Positions 52,409 through 61,179 of a stretch of DNA of 64,000 nucleotides are shown here, piece after piece. Below the pieces are notes generated by a model that was not told the DNA's origin, ran no database searches, and saw nothing but the letters and a program-made list of their open reading frames with translations. This DNA comes from Desulfosporosinus metallidurans (GTDB taxonomy: Bacteria; Bacillota; Desulfitobacteriia; Desulfitobacteriales; Desulfitobacteriaceae), in contig NZ_MLBF01000010.1 of NCBI RefSeq assembly GCF_001936615.1, forward strand, positions 1 to 64,000, in the 5' to 3' direction. Positions within the stretch are counted from its first letter, which is position 1. Each line of letters opens with the position of its first letter. The translations under genes and the position numbers were made by a program.

Positions 52409-53533
52409 TTAGCCCTCCCGAAAGGCCAAACCATAAAGGCTGCCATATTTTATTCCGTCATTTTGTAGTCTCCGTATCCTTCGACTATAGCGAGGGCGCC
52501 ATGCATTCGGGAAGCCTACCTGAGTTTGGACCTCTAAATTTTTCTCAAAGATTTCTGGCAAAAAAGGGAGATTTGCATAATCACCCGTAAGATAAATTCG
52601 ATCTATGGCTTTCCCAAAATGCCTTGCCGCAAAAAAACTAAAAAATTCAGAGACTGATTGGAGTACATTTCCCAAGCTCGCCTCAATCTCCGTTTTAGTC
52701 CAATCATGGAGTTTTGCAGTCTGCAGCTCCAAATCTTGCTGCTCTTCTGGAAGTTCAGCCCTACTTTCTTGTGAAGTTACAGTTCTGGCAACTTGATCTA
52801 GGCCATCTAAAGCAACCTCCAAATCTGAATACAAAAAAAACACTCCATGCTCTAAGAGAACGAATTCTACTCGATCAGCACTGAGTTCAACAATGGCCAA
52901 ATCAAGAGGAACCTCCACCTCAGCTTTACTAGCTTGGTTCTTGCCCCTCGAGCTCAGTTGAGAATATAACCGGGCTAATCCATCGGCAGCTAAATCTACC
53001 ACATCTGGTTTAAACCCGATCTCCTCCCACTCCGACCATAACTTCTCCCACTGATACTTAGGCAAAGCGGCTAGAAGAACTCGTTGTCGCATTTCTCCAT
53101 CTTCGATTAAACGCTCCAACACTCTATAATCTACAACATAATCCGAAATATTTAAAGTAAAATACTGATCGACCTGTAACGTCAACAATTCGTCTAAATC
53201 TTGCACAGACATAAGAGGAAGCGTGATCATCCGGGTGATCACTCCTGGACAGGAGACTGCCAAGCGAAGCTTCTTGACAGGAACATGGTTTTTCTGCAAC
53301 CACTCTTTAAGTGAACTCGCATTTCTTCCGCCCGTTGAGGACTCCTCTTCCTGGTGACCTTCAGTCTGCTCGTGTGCCTTTTCCTCAAGATACTCTAGTG
53401 AGTCAGCAAAGACCGGTTCCGGTCGAAATTCCGACAAGCGAAGAATATTCAGATTGAACTTACGGCGAGCCACTTGTGCTACAACCCAGTGGTTCCCCCG
53501 TACCACTGCCAACCATTGTTTTTTCTTAAACAC
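52409..53533 (-). CDS. pilM: PilM-like actin-fold protein, cluster 2
   Basis: Cytoplasmic platform protein. The 374 residues show a PilM-like sequence with VKKLRLAVSCPGVITRMITLP, LTLQVDQYFTLNISDYVVDY and YLTGDYANLPFLPEIFE. An acidic low-complexity insert lies near 50-75. The phosphate-binding loops are diverged, as is common in Firmicute PilM proteins. Confidence 0.85.
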   Translation of the reverse strand: MFKKKQWLAVVRGNHWVVAQVARRKFNLNILRLSEFRPEPVFADSLEYLEEKAHEQTEGHQEEESSTGGRNASSLKEWLQKNHVPVKKLRLAVSCPGVITRMITLPLMSVQDLDELLTLQVDQYFTLNISDYVVDYRVLERLIEDGEMRQRVLLAALPKYQWEKLWSEWEEIGFKPDVVDLAADGLARLYSQLSSRGKNQASKAEVEVPLDLAIVELSADRVEFVLLEHGVFFLYSDLEVALDGLDQVARTVTSQESRAELPEEQQDLELQTAKLHDWTKTEIEASLGNVLQSVSEFFSFFAARHFGKAIDRIYLTGDYANLPFLPEIFEKNLEVQTQVGFPNAWRPRYSRRIRRLQNDGIKYGSLYGLAFREG

Positions 53534-53571
53534 TTCTTATCCCCCTCGAAGCAAACCATACGATTAACAGT

Positions 53572-54873
53572 CTATGGCTCGACTATTTCTTGCTCCCAAA
53601 TAAGGCGATCATTGGTATTCTGATTGGGCGGTACAACGACCGTCAATTCAGAAGTTCCTGATTGCCCCCCAAAAACAGCTTTTATGGTACTTGATCCAGA
53701 GGCTACACCCGTCGCAACTCCACCAGTCATGGTAGCCACACTTTGATTGGAGCTGGACCAAGTGGCCGTATGACTTACATCCGTTGTAGAACCATTGGAA
53801 TAGTACGCCATAGCAATGAAGGTCTGAGTTTGCCCGACTAGAACAGAAGCAATCGTCGGGGTTACCATAATCAACTGAAGAACCGGCGCTGTGACTGTCA
53901 AGCTAGTCGTTCCCGATTTGCCTTGATAAGTAGCTTTAATAGTGCTAGTTCCAGCAGCTACACCCGTCGCCACTCCTCCAGTCATGGTAGCCACACTTTG
54001 ATTGGAGCTGGACCAAGTGGCCGTATGACTTACATCCATCGTAGAACCATTAGAATAGTACGCCATCGCAGTAAAGGTCTGAGTTTGCGCGACTTGAACA
54101 GAGGCATTCGTCGGGGTTACCATGATCGACTGAAGCACTGGAGGCGCAACGGTTAAGTTCGTTGTTCCAGATTTACCCCCGATAGTAGCTGTGATAAGGC
54201 AGGTTCCTGCGGCAATCCCTGTCGCAGAATTATCCGTCATTGTCGCCTTACTGACATCAGAACTGGACCAGACGGCAGTATTACTCACATCCTTGGTGGA
54301 TCCGTCAGAGTAATTCGCTGTAGCCGTGAAAGTTTGAGTCAAACCCACTTGGACTGTAGAATTAGCCGGAGCTATAGTAATTGACTGTAAAACTGGGGGC
54401 GGATTATTGATATTAAAAGAATTGCTGTTAACTGCAGCGAAGATTTCTTTATTTTTATTTTGATAAATATATCCTTCGACATGTAAATGAACCTTTGCAA
54501 CCTCAAACGGAGTTAGATTATTGAAGACTGCGTAACCCACACCCCCATCAATCGTGGTAGTTCCCACATCAATAGTTTGTAAATGTGTTTCATCGATCAG
54601 CGTTAGTTTAACATTTTCTGCTGATATGCCTTTTACATGATTACCATTGTTAATGATATAAATGTAAATAGTATAAGATTGATCGATTAGTTTATCCTGA
54701 ATCTGATTTGCGCCTCCCGGATAAGGATAGACATCTGAAATCGCAAAGGTTCGCGCGGTTTGATCCGTTGTGTCATCATCCCCAGGATTATAAGGGTTCC
54801 AACAACCTGTAAGCAAAAGCGAAGCCAGTACAAGGAAAATAACCAACCTGATTAGTTTTGAGTATTTCGACAT
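53572..54873 (-). CDS. lipoprotein with three Big_2 (bacterial Ig-like) domains
   Basis: The 433-residue protein has a signal peptide with lipobox LLTGCWNP (Cys near 24), so it is anchored outside the membrane. After a beta-rich domain (about 40-160), three Big_2 repeats follow, each beginning VLQ.I.V(T/A)P and containing SSxxxATM and GTxxIxA. Repeats two and three are 255 bp apart and nearly identical in DNA, so that duplication is recent. It lies between the chitin-binding-like minor pilin gene and pilM. A surface or pilus-associated adhesion role is inferred. Confidence 0.85.
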   Translation of the reverse strand: MSKYSKLIRLVIFLVLASLLLTGCWNPYNPGDDDTTDQTARTFAISDVYPYPGGANQIQDKLIDQSYTIYIYIINNGNHVKGISAENVKLTLIDETHLQTIDVGTTTIDGGVGYAVFNNLTPFEVAKVHLHVEGYIYQNKNKEIFAAVNSNSFNINNPPPVLQSITIAPANSTVQVGLTQTFTATANYSDGSTKDVSNTAVWSSSDVSKATMTDNSATGIAAGTCLITATIGGKSGTTNLTVAPPVLQSIMVTPTNASVQVAQTQTFTAMAYYSNGSTMDVSHTATWSSSNQSVATMTGGVATGVAAGTSTIKATYQGKSGTTSLTVTAPVLQLIMVTPTIASVLVGQTQTFIAMAYYSNGSTTDVSHTATWSSSNQSVATMTGGVATGVASGSSTIKAVFGGQSGTSELTVVVPPNQNTNDRLIWEQEIVEP

Positions 54874-54906
54874 GTGCTGACCTCCCTCATCAACGCAAAG
54901 TTAAAC

Positions 54907-55842
54907 TTAACTGATTAATTGCCAATTAGGGGAAGTATCCGGTTGGGAATTTTGGGAATAATAGTTTGCTCTGTAACTATGTCCATTATAGATCACTACA
55001 TCCCCTGTATTATACACATTAAAGGATCTCCATTCATTCGTAATTTCTTGCCAAGGGCTGCTCAATAGACCCGGTTGTTGATTTTTAGTCCAATACCTCG
55101 CTTTAAACTGTTTATTGCCATAGATGACGATACTTCCTGTGTCATATTCATTAAAATCTCTCCATTGATCCGTTATCTCTTGCCAAGGACTACTCAGTAA
55201 GCCTGGCTGCTGATTAGACGAGTAATTCCTAGCTTGGAACTTAGCCGAATTATAGCAAACAATGTCATTGGTGTTGTAGACATTGAAATCTCTCCACTTT
55301 TTCGTGATCTCTTGCCACGGGTTACCAAGTACTCCTGGAACCTGACTAGAATTCGCATAATACCTTGAATAAAACGCACCCCCGTTATAAATGACATAGC
55401 TATTGGCTTGGTAACTCTGAGCCGTCCATAAGGGATAATTAGGAAGAGGGCCGTCACTGCACCCATCGGCTGAACCGTCGTACTTATACTCAGCCTTTTT
55501 ATTGCGCATGATCCCAGAATATGTACCCGTACTTGTGACAAAAAAGGATGGTCCACTAGGATTGTCCTGCCACTGAACAGTAAAACTTCCCCCTTGTCCA
55601 AAAGGGTCATCGACAGTTTCAGGGGTAGGCAGAGGATCTCCCTTTTTCAAATTTCCATCTAATACTTTCGCGATGCCATACTGTATCCCTGCTTCAGCCA
55701 AGTAATACGCTCGTAAACCTTTCTCTTCTGAAGATTCGATCTTCGACTGATATATGATGGTTGAGAAGAAAGCTCCCGAAATCAAGAGTAATACCATGAC
55801 TGCCACCACAACTGTCAGCAGGGCTGACCCTCTTTCACGCAA
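54907..55842 (-). CDS. PilX-like minor pilin with four chitin-binding-type (CBM5/12-like) modules
   Basis: The N-terminus RERGSALLTVVVAVMVLLLIS and YYLAEAGIQYGIAKVL are those of a PilX-type minor pilin. From about residue 140 there are four tandem modules of about 44 residues, each with a pattern like W..FNVYNTGDVVIYNG..Y.A.YY...QPG...PWQEI. This aromatic pattern is that of ChtBD3/CBM5_12 carbohydrate-binding modules. The protein would place a glycan-binding head on a pilus. I place the start at TTG 55842, with GGAGGGGAG upstream; an ATG at 55875 overlaps the previous gene. Confidence 0.82.
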   Translation of the reverse strand: MRERGSALLTVVVAVMVLLLISGAFFSTIIYQSKIESSEEKGLRAYYLAEAGIQYGIAKVLDGNLKKGDPLPTPETVDDPFGQGGSFTVQWQDNPSGPSFFVTSTGTYSGIMRNKKAEYKYDGSADGCSDGPLPNYPLWTAQSYQANSYVIYNGGAFYSRYYANSSQVPGVLGNPWQEITKKWRDFNVYNTNDIVCYNSAKFQARNYSSNQQPGLLSSPWQEITDQWRDFNEYDTGSIVIYGNKQFKARYWTKNQQPGLLSSPWQEITNEWRSFNVYNTGDVVIYNGHSYRANYYSQNSQPDTSPNWQLIS

Positions 55843-55856
55843 GGACTCCCCTCCCC

Positions 55857-56444
55857 TCAATATAAGCGCACCCATGTTAAAAGTTCAAAGGTTTGAGGGG
55901 TGTTCGGATCCCCTGCCACCAAGTCAATTTGCACCAAATGCACGTCATCTTCCACGGGCGTAATGGTTAACGTATAGATTTCATCCGATACGAGATACGT
56001 CGTATTCTTCGTGTTATCCCGAAACCAAAGACGATGTTGCGGCGCATCATAATAGAGTTCTGTACCGGAAGGTAGACTACTGAGGTTCGTCGGACTGACA
56101 TCAATCAGACAAGTGAGGGTTCCCAGAGGGAGAGTATAATAGACGCCGCTGTCAGTAGTCGGGGGACTGGCAGGTGAAAAATAGGTATAAGGGTGTCTGT
56201 TGATCTCATCTAAGATATGCATCATGGCTGTACGGGCTTTTTGCTGAATTTCATTTTGAGCAGATCCTGTATTAAAATTGCGAATTTCAAAACGCATGAG
56301 TTGCGAAATTGAGAGCATCAAGAAGCCAAAGATGGCCACTGCGATCATTAATTCCAACAAAGTGAATCCATCATTCCTCAAGCTCTTATTATCCAGACTA
56401 GGGCAAAAATCCTTCTTAGGTCTAAACCCATTCAATCCTCTCAT
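55857..56444 (-). CDS. PilW-like minor pilin, cluster 2
   Basis: The 195-residue protein has leader LRNDG before FTLLELMIAVAIFGFLMLSIS and the PilW-like body (IQQKARTAMMHILDEINRHP). The leader is about 26 residues, long for a class III signal. It overlaps the PilV-like gene by 4 bp. Confidence 0.78.
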   Translation of the reverse strand: MRGLNGFRPKKDFCPSLDNKSLRNDGFTLLELMIAVAIFGFLMLSISQLMRFEIRNFNTGSAQNEIQQKARTAMMHILDEINRHPYTYFSPASPPTTDSGVYYTLPLGTLTCLIDVSPTNLSSLPSGTELYYDAPQHRLWFRDNTKNTTYLVSDEIYTLTITPVEDDVHLVQIDLVAGDPNTPQTFELLTWVRLY

Positions 56445-56800
56445 GGCGTTACCCTGTACCCATATAATTCGACAGGAAGCGGGGCATAGGAGGAGACAGA
56501 CTTCGAGGACACAGTAAGCTGAACCTTCTCAAGATGGGAACTACCAGTCACTGGGGTAACGGTCGTCTGGACGGTATAATTCGAGAACGGTGCATGATCT
56601 CCGCTCACAGTTTGACCCTGAACAAAAGCCTCCATCTGCCCCGCCGCATAAAACAGCATTTGCTGGCGTTGTTCACGCTGATCTCGATAGTGGTAAGATA
56701 CCGCATCGCTTTGCATGAGAAAACCAATCCCAATCATAAGAATGGATAAGGCTATCACCACTTCTAATACGGTCATACCCTTTTCACGTTTGTTCTTCAT
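56441..56800 (-). CDS. PilV-like minor pilin, cluster 2
   Basis: The 119-residue protein has leader MKNKREKG before MTVLEVVIALSILMIGIGFLM, then MLFYAAGQMEAFVQG. The layout and position are those of PilV/GspI. Translationally coupled to the PilW-like gene. Confidence 0.78.
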   Translation of the reverse strand: MKNKREKGMTVLEVVIALSILMIGIGFLMQSDAVSYHYRDQREQRQQMLFYAAGQMEAFVQGQTVSGDHAPFSNYTVQTTVTPVTGSSHLEKVQLTVSSKSVSSYAPLPVELYGYRVTP

Positions 56801-56839
56801 CCCCTTCCCCCCTCTCTCGCACGACGTTTGTAAAGTACC

Positions 56840-57367
56840 TTAAGGCTCAGAAGTGGTCAAATATCCAGTACCTGCCCCTATATTAATGCTCTCCGATCGT
56901 CCGGACCTTGAACTCGTTAAGAGAATATTAGCTGCAAATCCAGTACGTCCGCCGCTGGCCATGACATACCCTTTATTGCTATACGCTAAGCCCCACCCAT
57001 ATGAATTTGTCCCGTCGGTAAGCGGATTTAGTCCCAGACTTTGGAGTTGATTAAAGGAAACTCCACTCTCAAAAGACTGTGAATCTCCAATCGATTGATA
57101 GGTCGAATCTAATATTTGAATCGCATTGCCATTAAAGGCTACATAAATTGTTTTTCGTTGATCCATAGCCAGTTGCTTAGCATAATTCAGACGCCCTACC
57201 ACACTTTGAGCCGAAGAATCCAAGTGAATCTGCTCAATCAACGCTTGATATTTTGGAACCGTAACGAGTGCCAAAATACTGATCACCGCTAAGACGAGCA
57301 TGACTTCAATTAACGTAAATCCGAACTGGCTTGGCCGCCGTTTCAATGATTCTGTTCCTGCCCTCAT
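56840..57367 (-). CDS. GspH/FimT-like minor pilin, cluster 2
   Basis: The 175-residue protein has leader ending PSQFG before FTLIEVMLVLAVISILALVTVP and the FimT-type segment SVVGRLNYAKQLAMDQRKTIYV. The C-terminal half is Ser/Gly-rich. It lies 15 bp after the pilC stop. Confidence 0.8.
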   Translation of the reverse strand: MRAGTESLKRRPSQFGFTLIEVMLVLAVISILALVTVPKYQALIEQIHLDSSAQSVVGRLNYAKQLAMDQRKTIYVAFNGNAIQILDSTYQSIGDSQSFESGVSFNQLQSLGLNPLTDGTNSYGWGLAYSNKGYVMASGGRTGFAANILLTSSRSGRSESINIGAGTGYLTTSEP

Positions 57368-57382
57368 GACGACCTCCCAACT

Positions 57383-58588
57383 TTATTTGACCCCACTCGC
57401 CATGTTGAAGATGGGTAAGGCTATGGCAATAATTAACCCCCCGGCAAAAACTCCAATGATGATCGTAAAGATCGGTTCGACCAAGGCTACTAAACGAGTA
57501 ATCCCAATCTCCACTCGTTTATCATAGTGATTAGCTACTTCAACCATTAATTCTTCTAACCGCCCTGTCTCTTCCCCAATGGACATCATTTGAATGACCA
57601 GCGGGTCAAAGAAAGGTTCCTTGCCAAAGGCTAAGGCCATCGTCTCCCCACGAATAATAAGGTCTTTGGACCGAACGACCGCTAAACGGGGAACTTCGTT
57701 GCCTACGATACCTTCAAGAGAGTTCAAAATTTGAACTATGGGAATCGAAGAATGCAAAAATAGAGCCAAAGTCCGAGAAAAACGGGCAGTGATGACATCT
57801 CTCATATTTCTCCCCAGAAGAGGAATATGCAGTAAAAAAGCATGCAGATAATAGCGATACTTAGGAATTTTGAATACCCTATACAATATAATAACGAATG
57901 CTGCGATACCAAACAAGAGGAATATTCCATTACTCATGAGGAAAGCAGAGGAGTCGACGACCATCTGGGTCGCTGCAGGTAACTTTTGCCCATTCCCTTT
58001 CATGAGATCTGTGATCTCCGGCAGAATAAAATTCATGAAGAAAATCACAAGCCCAATAAGTACCACTGTCAGAACTACGGGATAGATCGCGGCACTGGTG
58101 ATCTTTTTACGGATAAAATTCTCCCGGTCATAATACTCAGCCATACTCGTCAGGACAGAGTCTAAACTTCCGCTTTCTTCCCCCACACTCACCAAATTAA
58201 TTAAGAGCTCCGGCAAGGCTCCGTGGCATTCTCGCATAGCTGCGGATAACGAACTTCCTCGGCTGACACTGCGGTGAATCGATTCTACGACTTCCTTTAG
58301 ACGACGATCCTCCATCTGGGTTTGTAGAATATCCAGTCCCCGAACTAAATTAGCTCCTGAGCGAATCATCATCGCCATTTGCGTGCAAAAAGCGGCAATC
58401 GATTCATACTTAACCTTGCTCTTGAATCCCGTGGCAAGTAAACTACTGAGACTGGATGCCTTCTCTAAAGAAATAATTTGCCAACGGTTCTCGAGAACTT
58501 GTCGCCTCGCGCTCTCCAGATCAACCGCTTCCAAGACTCCTTCTGTCACGCGCATTTCTTGATTGATAATTTTATAGCGAAATTGCAT
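57383..58588 (-). CDS. pilC: type IV pilus inner-membrane platform protein PilC, cluster 2
   Basis: GspF-family protein of 401 residues with two GspF domains and three membrane segments (about 165-190, 210-232, 370-395). FCTQMAMMIRSGANLVRGL and ARFSRTLALFLHSSIPIVQIL are the repeated signatures. It follows pilB by 19 bp. Confidence 0.92.
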   Translation of the reverse strand: MQFRYKIINQEMRVTEGVLEAVDLESARRQVLENRWQIISLEKASSLSSLLATGFKSKVKYESIAAFCTQMAMMIRSGANLVRGLDILQTQMEDRRLKEVVESIHRSVSRGSSLSAAMRECHGALPELLINLVSVGEESGSLDSVLTSMAEYYDRENFIRKKITSAAIYPVVLTVVLIGLVIFFMNFILPEITDLMKGNGQKLPAATQMVVDSSAFLMSNGIFLLFGIAAFVIILYRVFKIPKYRYYLHAFLLHIPLLGRNMRDVITARFSRTLALFLHSSIPIVQILNSLEGIVGNEVPRLAVVRSKDLIIRGETMALAFGKEPFFDPLVIQMMSIGEETGRLEELMVEVANHYDKRVEIGITRLVALVEPIFTIIIGVFAGGLIIAIALPIFNMASGVK

Positions 58589-58607
58589 TCCTGCCGTTCA
58601 CCTCAGC

Positions 58608-60323
58608 CTATTCATTCACATAAGTAACCCGCAGTAGTTCATCCACGGTCGTCACTCCTTCTAAAACCAGCCTTGTAGCCGCCTGCTTCAGGGTCGTCAT
58701 CCCCTGAGCCATTGCATAGTTTCTTAATTCGTCCGCCGTTGCTCGCCGATCAATGAGTTGTCTGTGTCCTGCCGTAATCGGCATAATCTCAAAGATAGCA
58801 ATTCGTCCTTTATATCCGCTTTTGTTGCAATACGTACACCCCAGTCCCTTTTTTAAAGTTAAGTGGGTTGAGACAGAAACCTCAAGTAAGACATGTTCCT
58901 TAGGCCCTGTCTCATACTCGGTACTACAATGGGGACATACGCGCCGCACAAGCCGTTGCGAAATAATGCCTAGGATTGACGCTGAGAGCAGAAACGGCTC
59001 AATCTCCATATCTATTAAACGTGTAATGGAACTGGCTGCATCATTGGTATGAATGGTGGATAACACCAAATGACCCGTTAAAGCCGAGCGCACAGCAATC
59101 TGTGCCGTTTCATTGTCCCGCATCTCACCTACCATAATAATGTCCGGGTCTTGCCTCAAAAGAGAACGTAGTCCTGTGGCAAACGTAAGTCCCGCTTTAG
59201 GGTTGACCTGCATTTGGTTGACCCCTTTAAAATTAAACTCCACTGGGTCTTCTAGGGTTACGATGTTTTTTTCCGGCGAGTTTAATTGGTTCAGAGCCGT
59301 ATAAAGAGTTGTTGTCTTTCCACTTCCCGTCGGTCCCGTGACCAAGACGATCCCGTAAGGTCGTGTGATCAATTCCTCAAACGTTTTTAAATCTTTCCCG
59401 ACCAACCCCAAAGCTTCCTTCTCTAGGATAACACTGGATTTATCCAAAATACGCAAAACAACTTTTTCCCCGTACATAGTCGGAGTTGTGGACACCCGAA
59501 AGTCGATCGCCTTACCCCCAACAAGATAGGAAATGCGACCATCTTGCGGCAAGCGACGTTCCGCAATATTGAGGTCTGCCATAATTTTAACGCGACTAAC
59601 GACAGGATTAGCCATACTAACCGGAGTACGCATAATCTCGCGCAACACCCCATCGATCCTAAACCGCACCCGCAGTTCTTCATCGATGGGCTCGATGTGA
59701 ATATCGCTGGCCTTGTTATTGACAGCATTCTCGATAATCGTGTTTAAAAATTTAATGATCGGGGTTGATTCCTCATCCACGACTTCCATCCCAGTAACGC
59801 CAAGAGACGCCACCTGGGACGTCGCAGCAACTGGAGTCACGCCCAATTGTTTCGCATAGTCACGGGCCGCCTTTTCCGCTTCACTCCGACCATAGAAACG
59901 GTCAATAGCCTGCAGAATATCCCCTTTCTTGGCTAGACAAGGTTTCACCATCATTCCTGAAGCTAAGCGTAAGTCATCGATCGCAAAATAATCGGTTGGA
60001 TCACTCATAGCCACCAGAAGTTGAGCATTGCTCATTTCCACGGGAAGGACGGTATATTTCCGCACGACGTTTTCTGGCAGTAAGCGCAGAATTTGTTCAG
60101 GAACCACAATGCGGTTTAGATCGATTGAGGGCAGACCCAACTGACTTTGCATCGTCCGCAGAATGTCCTCTTCTGTGACAAGTCCTTGCTTGATTAAAAC
60201 CTCACCTAAACGAAGACCAAGAGACTTTTGCATTGCAAGAGCCTCTTCTAAGTGCGTCGGAGAAATCACACCACCAGCAATGAGAATTTCACCGAGACGT
60301 TTGCGTTCTTGACGTAGGGCCAT
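58608..60323 (-). CDS. pilB: type IV pilus extension ATPase PilB, cluster 2
   Basis: The 571-residue protein has a GspE_N domain (LGEILIAGGVISPTHLEEAL and a second half GEVLIKQGLVTEEDILRTM), Walker A VTGPTGSGKTTTLYTAL, LEDPVEFNFKGVNQMQVN, LRQDPDIIMVGEMRDNET and zinc ligands CPHC...CTYC. The duplicated N-terminal motif is like those of MshEN c-di-GMP-binding domains. Binding of c-di-GMP is inference from that pattern only. Confidence 0.93.
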   Translation of the reverse strand: MALRQERKRLGEILIAGGVISPTHLEEALAMQKSLGLRLGEVLIKQGLVTEEDILRTMQSQLGLPSIDLNRIVVPEQILRLLPENVVRKYTVLPVEMSNAQLLVAMSDPTDYFAIDDLRLASGMMVKPCLAKKGDILQAIDRFYGRSEAEKAARDYAKQLGVTPVAATSQVASLGVTGMEVVDEESTPIIKFLNTIIENAVNNKASDIHIEPIDEELRVRFRIDGVLREIMRTPVSMANPVVSRVKIMADLNIAERRLPQDGRISYLVGGKAIDFRVSTTPTMYGEKVVLRILDKSSVILEKEALGLVGKDLKTFEELITRPYGIVLVTGPTGSGKTTTLYTALNQLNSPEKNIVTLEDPVEFNFKGVNQMQVNPKAGLTFATGLRSLLRQDPDIIMVGEMRDNETAQIAVRSALTGHLVLSTIHTNDAASSITRLIDMEIEPFLLSASILGIISQRLVRRVCPHCSTEYETGPKEHVLLEVSVSTHLTLKKGLGCTYCNKSGYKGRIAIFEIMPITAGHRQLIDRRATADELRNYAMAQGMTTLKQAATRLVLEGVTTVDELLRVTYVNE

Positions 60324-60355
60324 GGCGGGGAGCCTCCTTTCCGATTAACTTAAGG

Positions 60356-60397
60356 ATATAGGAAAAGGGTGTTTTGGTAAACACCCTTTTCCTATAT
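60356..60397 (-). promoter_or_regulatory. perfect 19-bp hairpin between major pilin and pilB
   Basis: atataggaaaagggtgttt pairs perfectly with 60379-60397 around a tggt loop. It follows the pilin stop by about 20 bp and has no T run on the minus strand. It probably stabilises the abundant pilin message while limiting read-through into pilB. Confidence 0.65.
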
Positions 60398-60419
60398 TTT
60401 TGGTTTTCATATTTATCAT

Positions 60420-60926
60420 TTACGGTTTGATATTGACTGTGTTATACACTGTACCATTTTGATCCAAGCCATTAATAGTAATGCCATTTGTAGCCAAAGT
60501 ATTATTAGTACCCGAATCAGCTGGTACAATCACTTCAATCGTTCCTTGACCAGTACCAGCAGAAGTGCTTCTAATTTGCACAGCATCAGTCGTTGCCGGC
60601 AATTCACTACCAATTACATTAATAATATTAGTTCCAGCAGATCCATTAAAAAAGGGGTTTTTCATTGGATCTGAACTCGTTGTCAAACCACTGTCAATAT
60701 CTGAAGCAATGGCAGATTGTAAGGTATTCTTGTCAGCCCAGTGACTTATCTTTGCCTGTACATAACCCTGTACTACTCTCATATTTGTATCAATTCCTTG
60801 ATTCTTAGCCTGAGTCTTAATCGTCCCTACCTTCGGGACCAACACAATCGCCAAAATCCCAATTACCGCAATAACAATCATAAGTTCGATTAATGTAAAA
60901 CCTTCATCTTTTCTCCGTTTGATCAT
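60420..60926 (-). CDS. pilA: type IV major pilin, cluster 2
   Basis: Class III leader MIKRRKDEG is cut before FTLIELMIVIAVIGILAIVLVP, with Glu5. The 168-residue protein continues with a helical stretch and a Thr/Ser/Gly-rich head without cysteines. ATG 60926 has GGGGAGG 9 nt upstream; ATG 60935 and 60959 are in frame. It is the first gene of its cluster, has its own sigma-A promoter with operator-like repeats and a structured leader, and is followed by a 19-bp hairpin. These are the marks of the main subunit. Confidence 0.88.
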   Translation of the reverse strand: MIKRRKDEGFTLIELMIVIAVIGILAIVLVPKVGTIKTQAKNQGIDTNMRVVQGYVQAKISHWADKNTLQSAIASDIDSGLTTSSDPMKNPFFNGSAGTNIINVIGSELPATTDAVQIRSTSAGTGQGTIEVIVPADSGTNNTLATNGITINGLDQNGTVYNTVNIKP

Positions 60927-60967
60927 TTCATTCATCCTCCCCATTATGTACTTTTTCACTTATGGCC

Positions 60968-60998
60968 TAGTCACTCGGGACTTTCGTCCTATTGACTA
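60968..60998 (-). promoter_or_regulatory. structured leader hairpin of the major pilin mRNA
   Basis: TAGTCA and TGACTA form an outer stem, with an internal loop (ATA against CGAG) and an inner stem GGAC-GAAA-GTCC closing on a GNRA tetraloop. It lies in the leader about 40 nt before the ATG. I match it to no riboswitch class I know. Confidence 0.5.
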
Positions 60999-61014
60999 TT
61001 CTTCTTGCATACTT

Positions 61015-61057
61015 ATACTATCGATAATTTTACTCACCGTCAATAGGTCTTATTGAC
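61015..61057 (-). promoter_or_regulatory. sigma-A promoter of the major pilin with inverted repeat over the -35
   Basis: The minus strand shows TTGACG, 17 nt, TAGTAT. The -35 overlaps a perfect 7-bp inverted repeat GTCAATA-N5-TATTGAC (61039-61057). A third half-site TATTGAC lies at 60990-60996, in the leader. The repeats look like an operator for an unknown regulator. Confidence 0.65.
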
Positions 61058-61179
61058 ACAGATAACTTTTTATAACATTTATTTTAAAGTATTCTTTCGT
61101 AAAGCAAAACATCTACTTAAAAGACAGATATTTCAAGTTCTTACACTCCTTTCATACTTCCCTAACGGGGTCGTACTAC

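Noticed and set aside
60968..60998. c-di-GMP (GEMM) riboswitch in the pilin leader
   Set aside because: The conserved GGCAAACC and GGACGCAAAGCC segments are absent; only the GAAA loop recalls it. Kept only as an unnamed leader structure.
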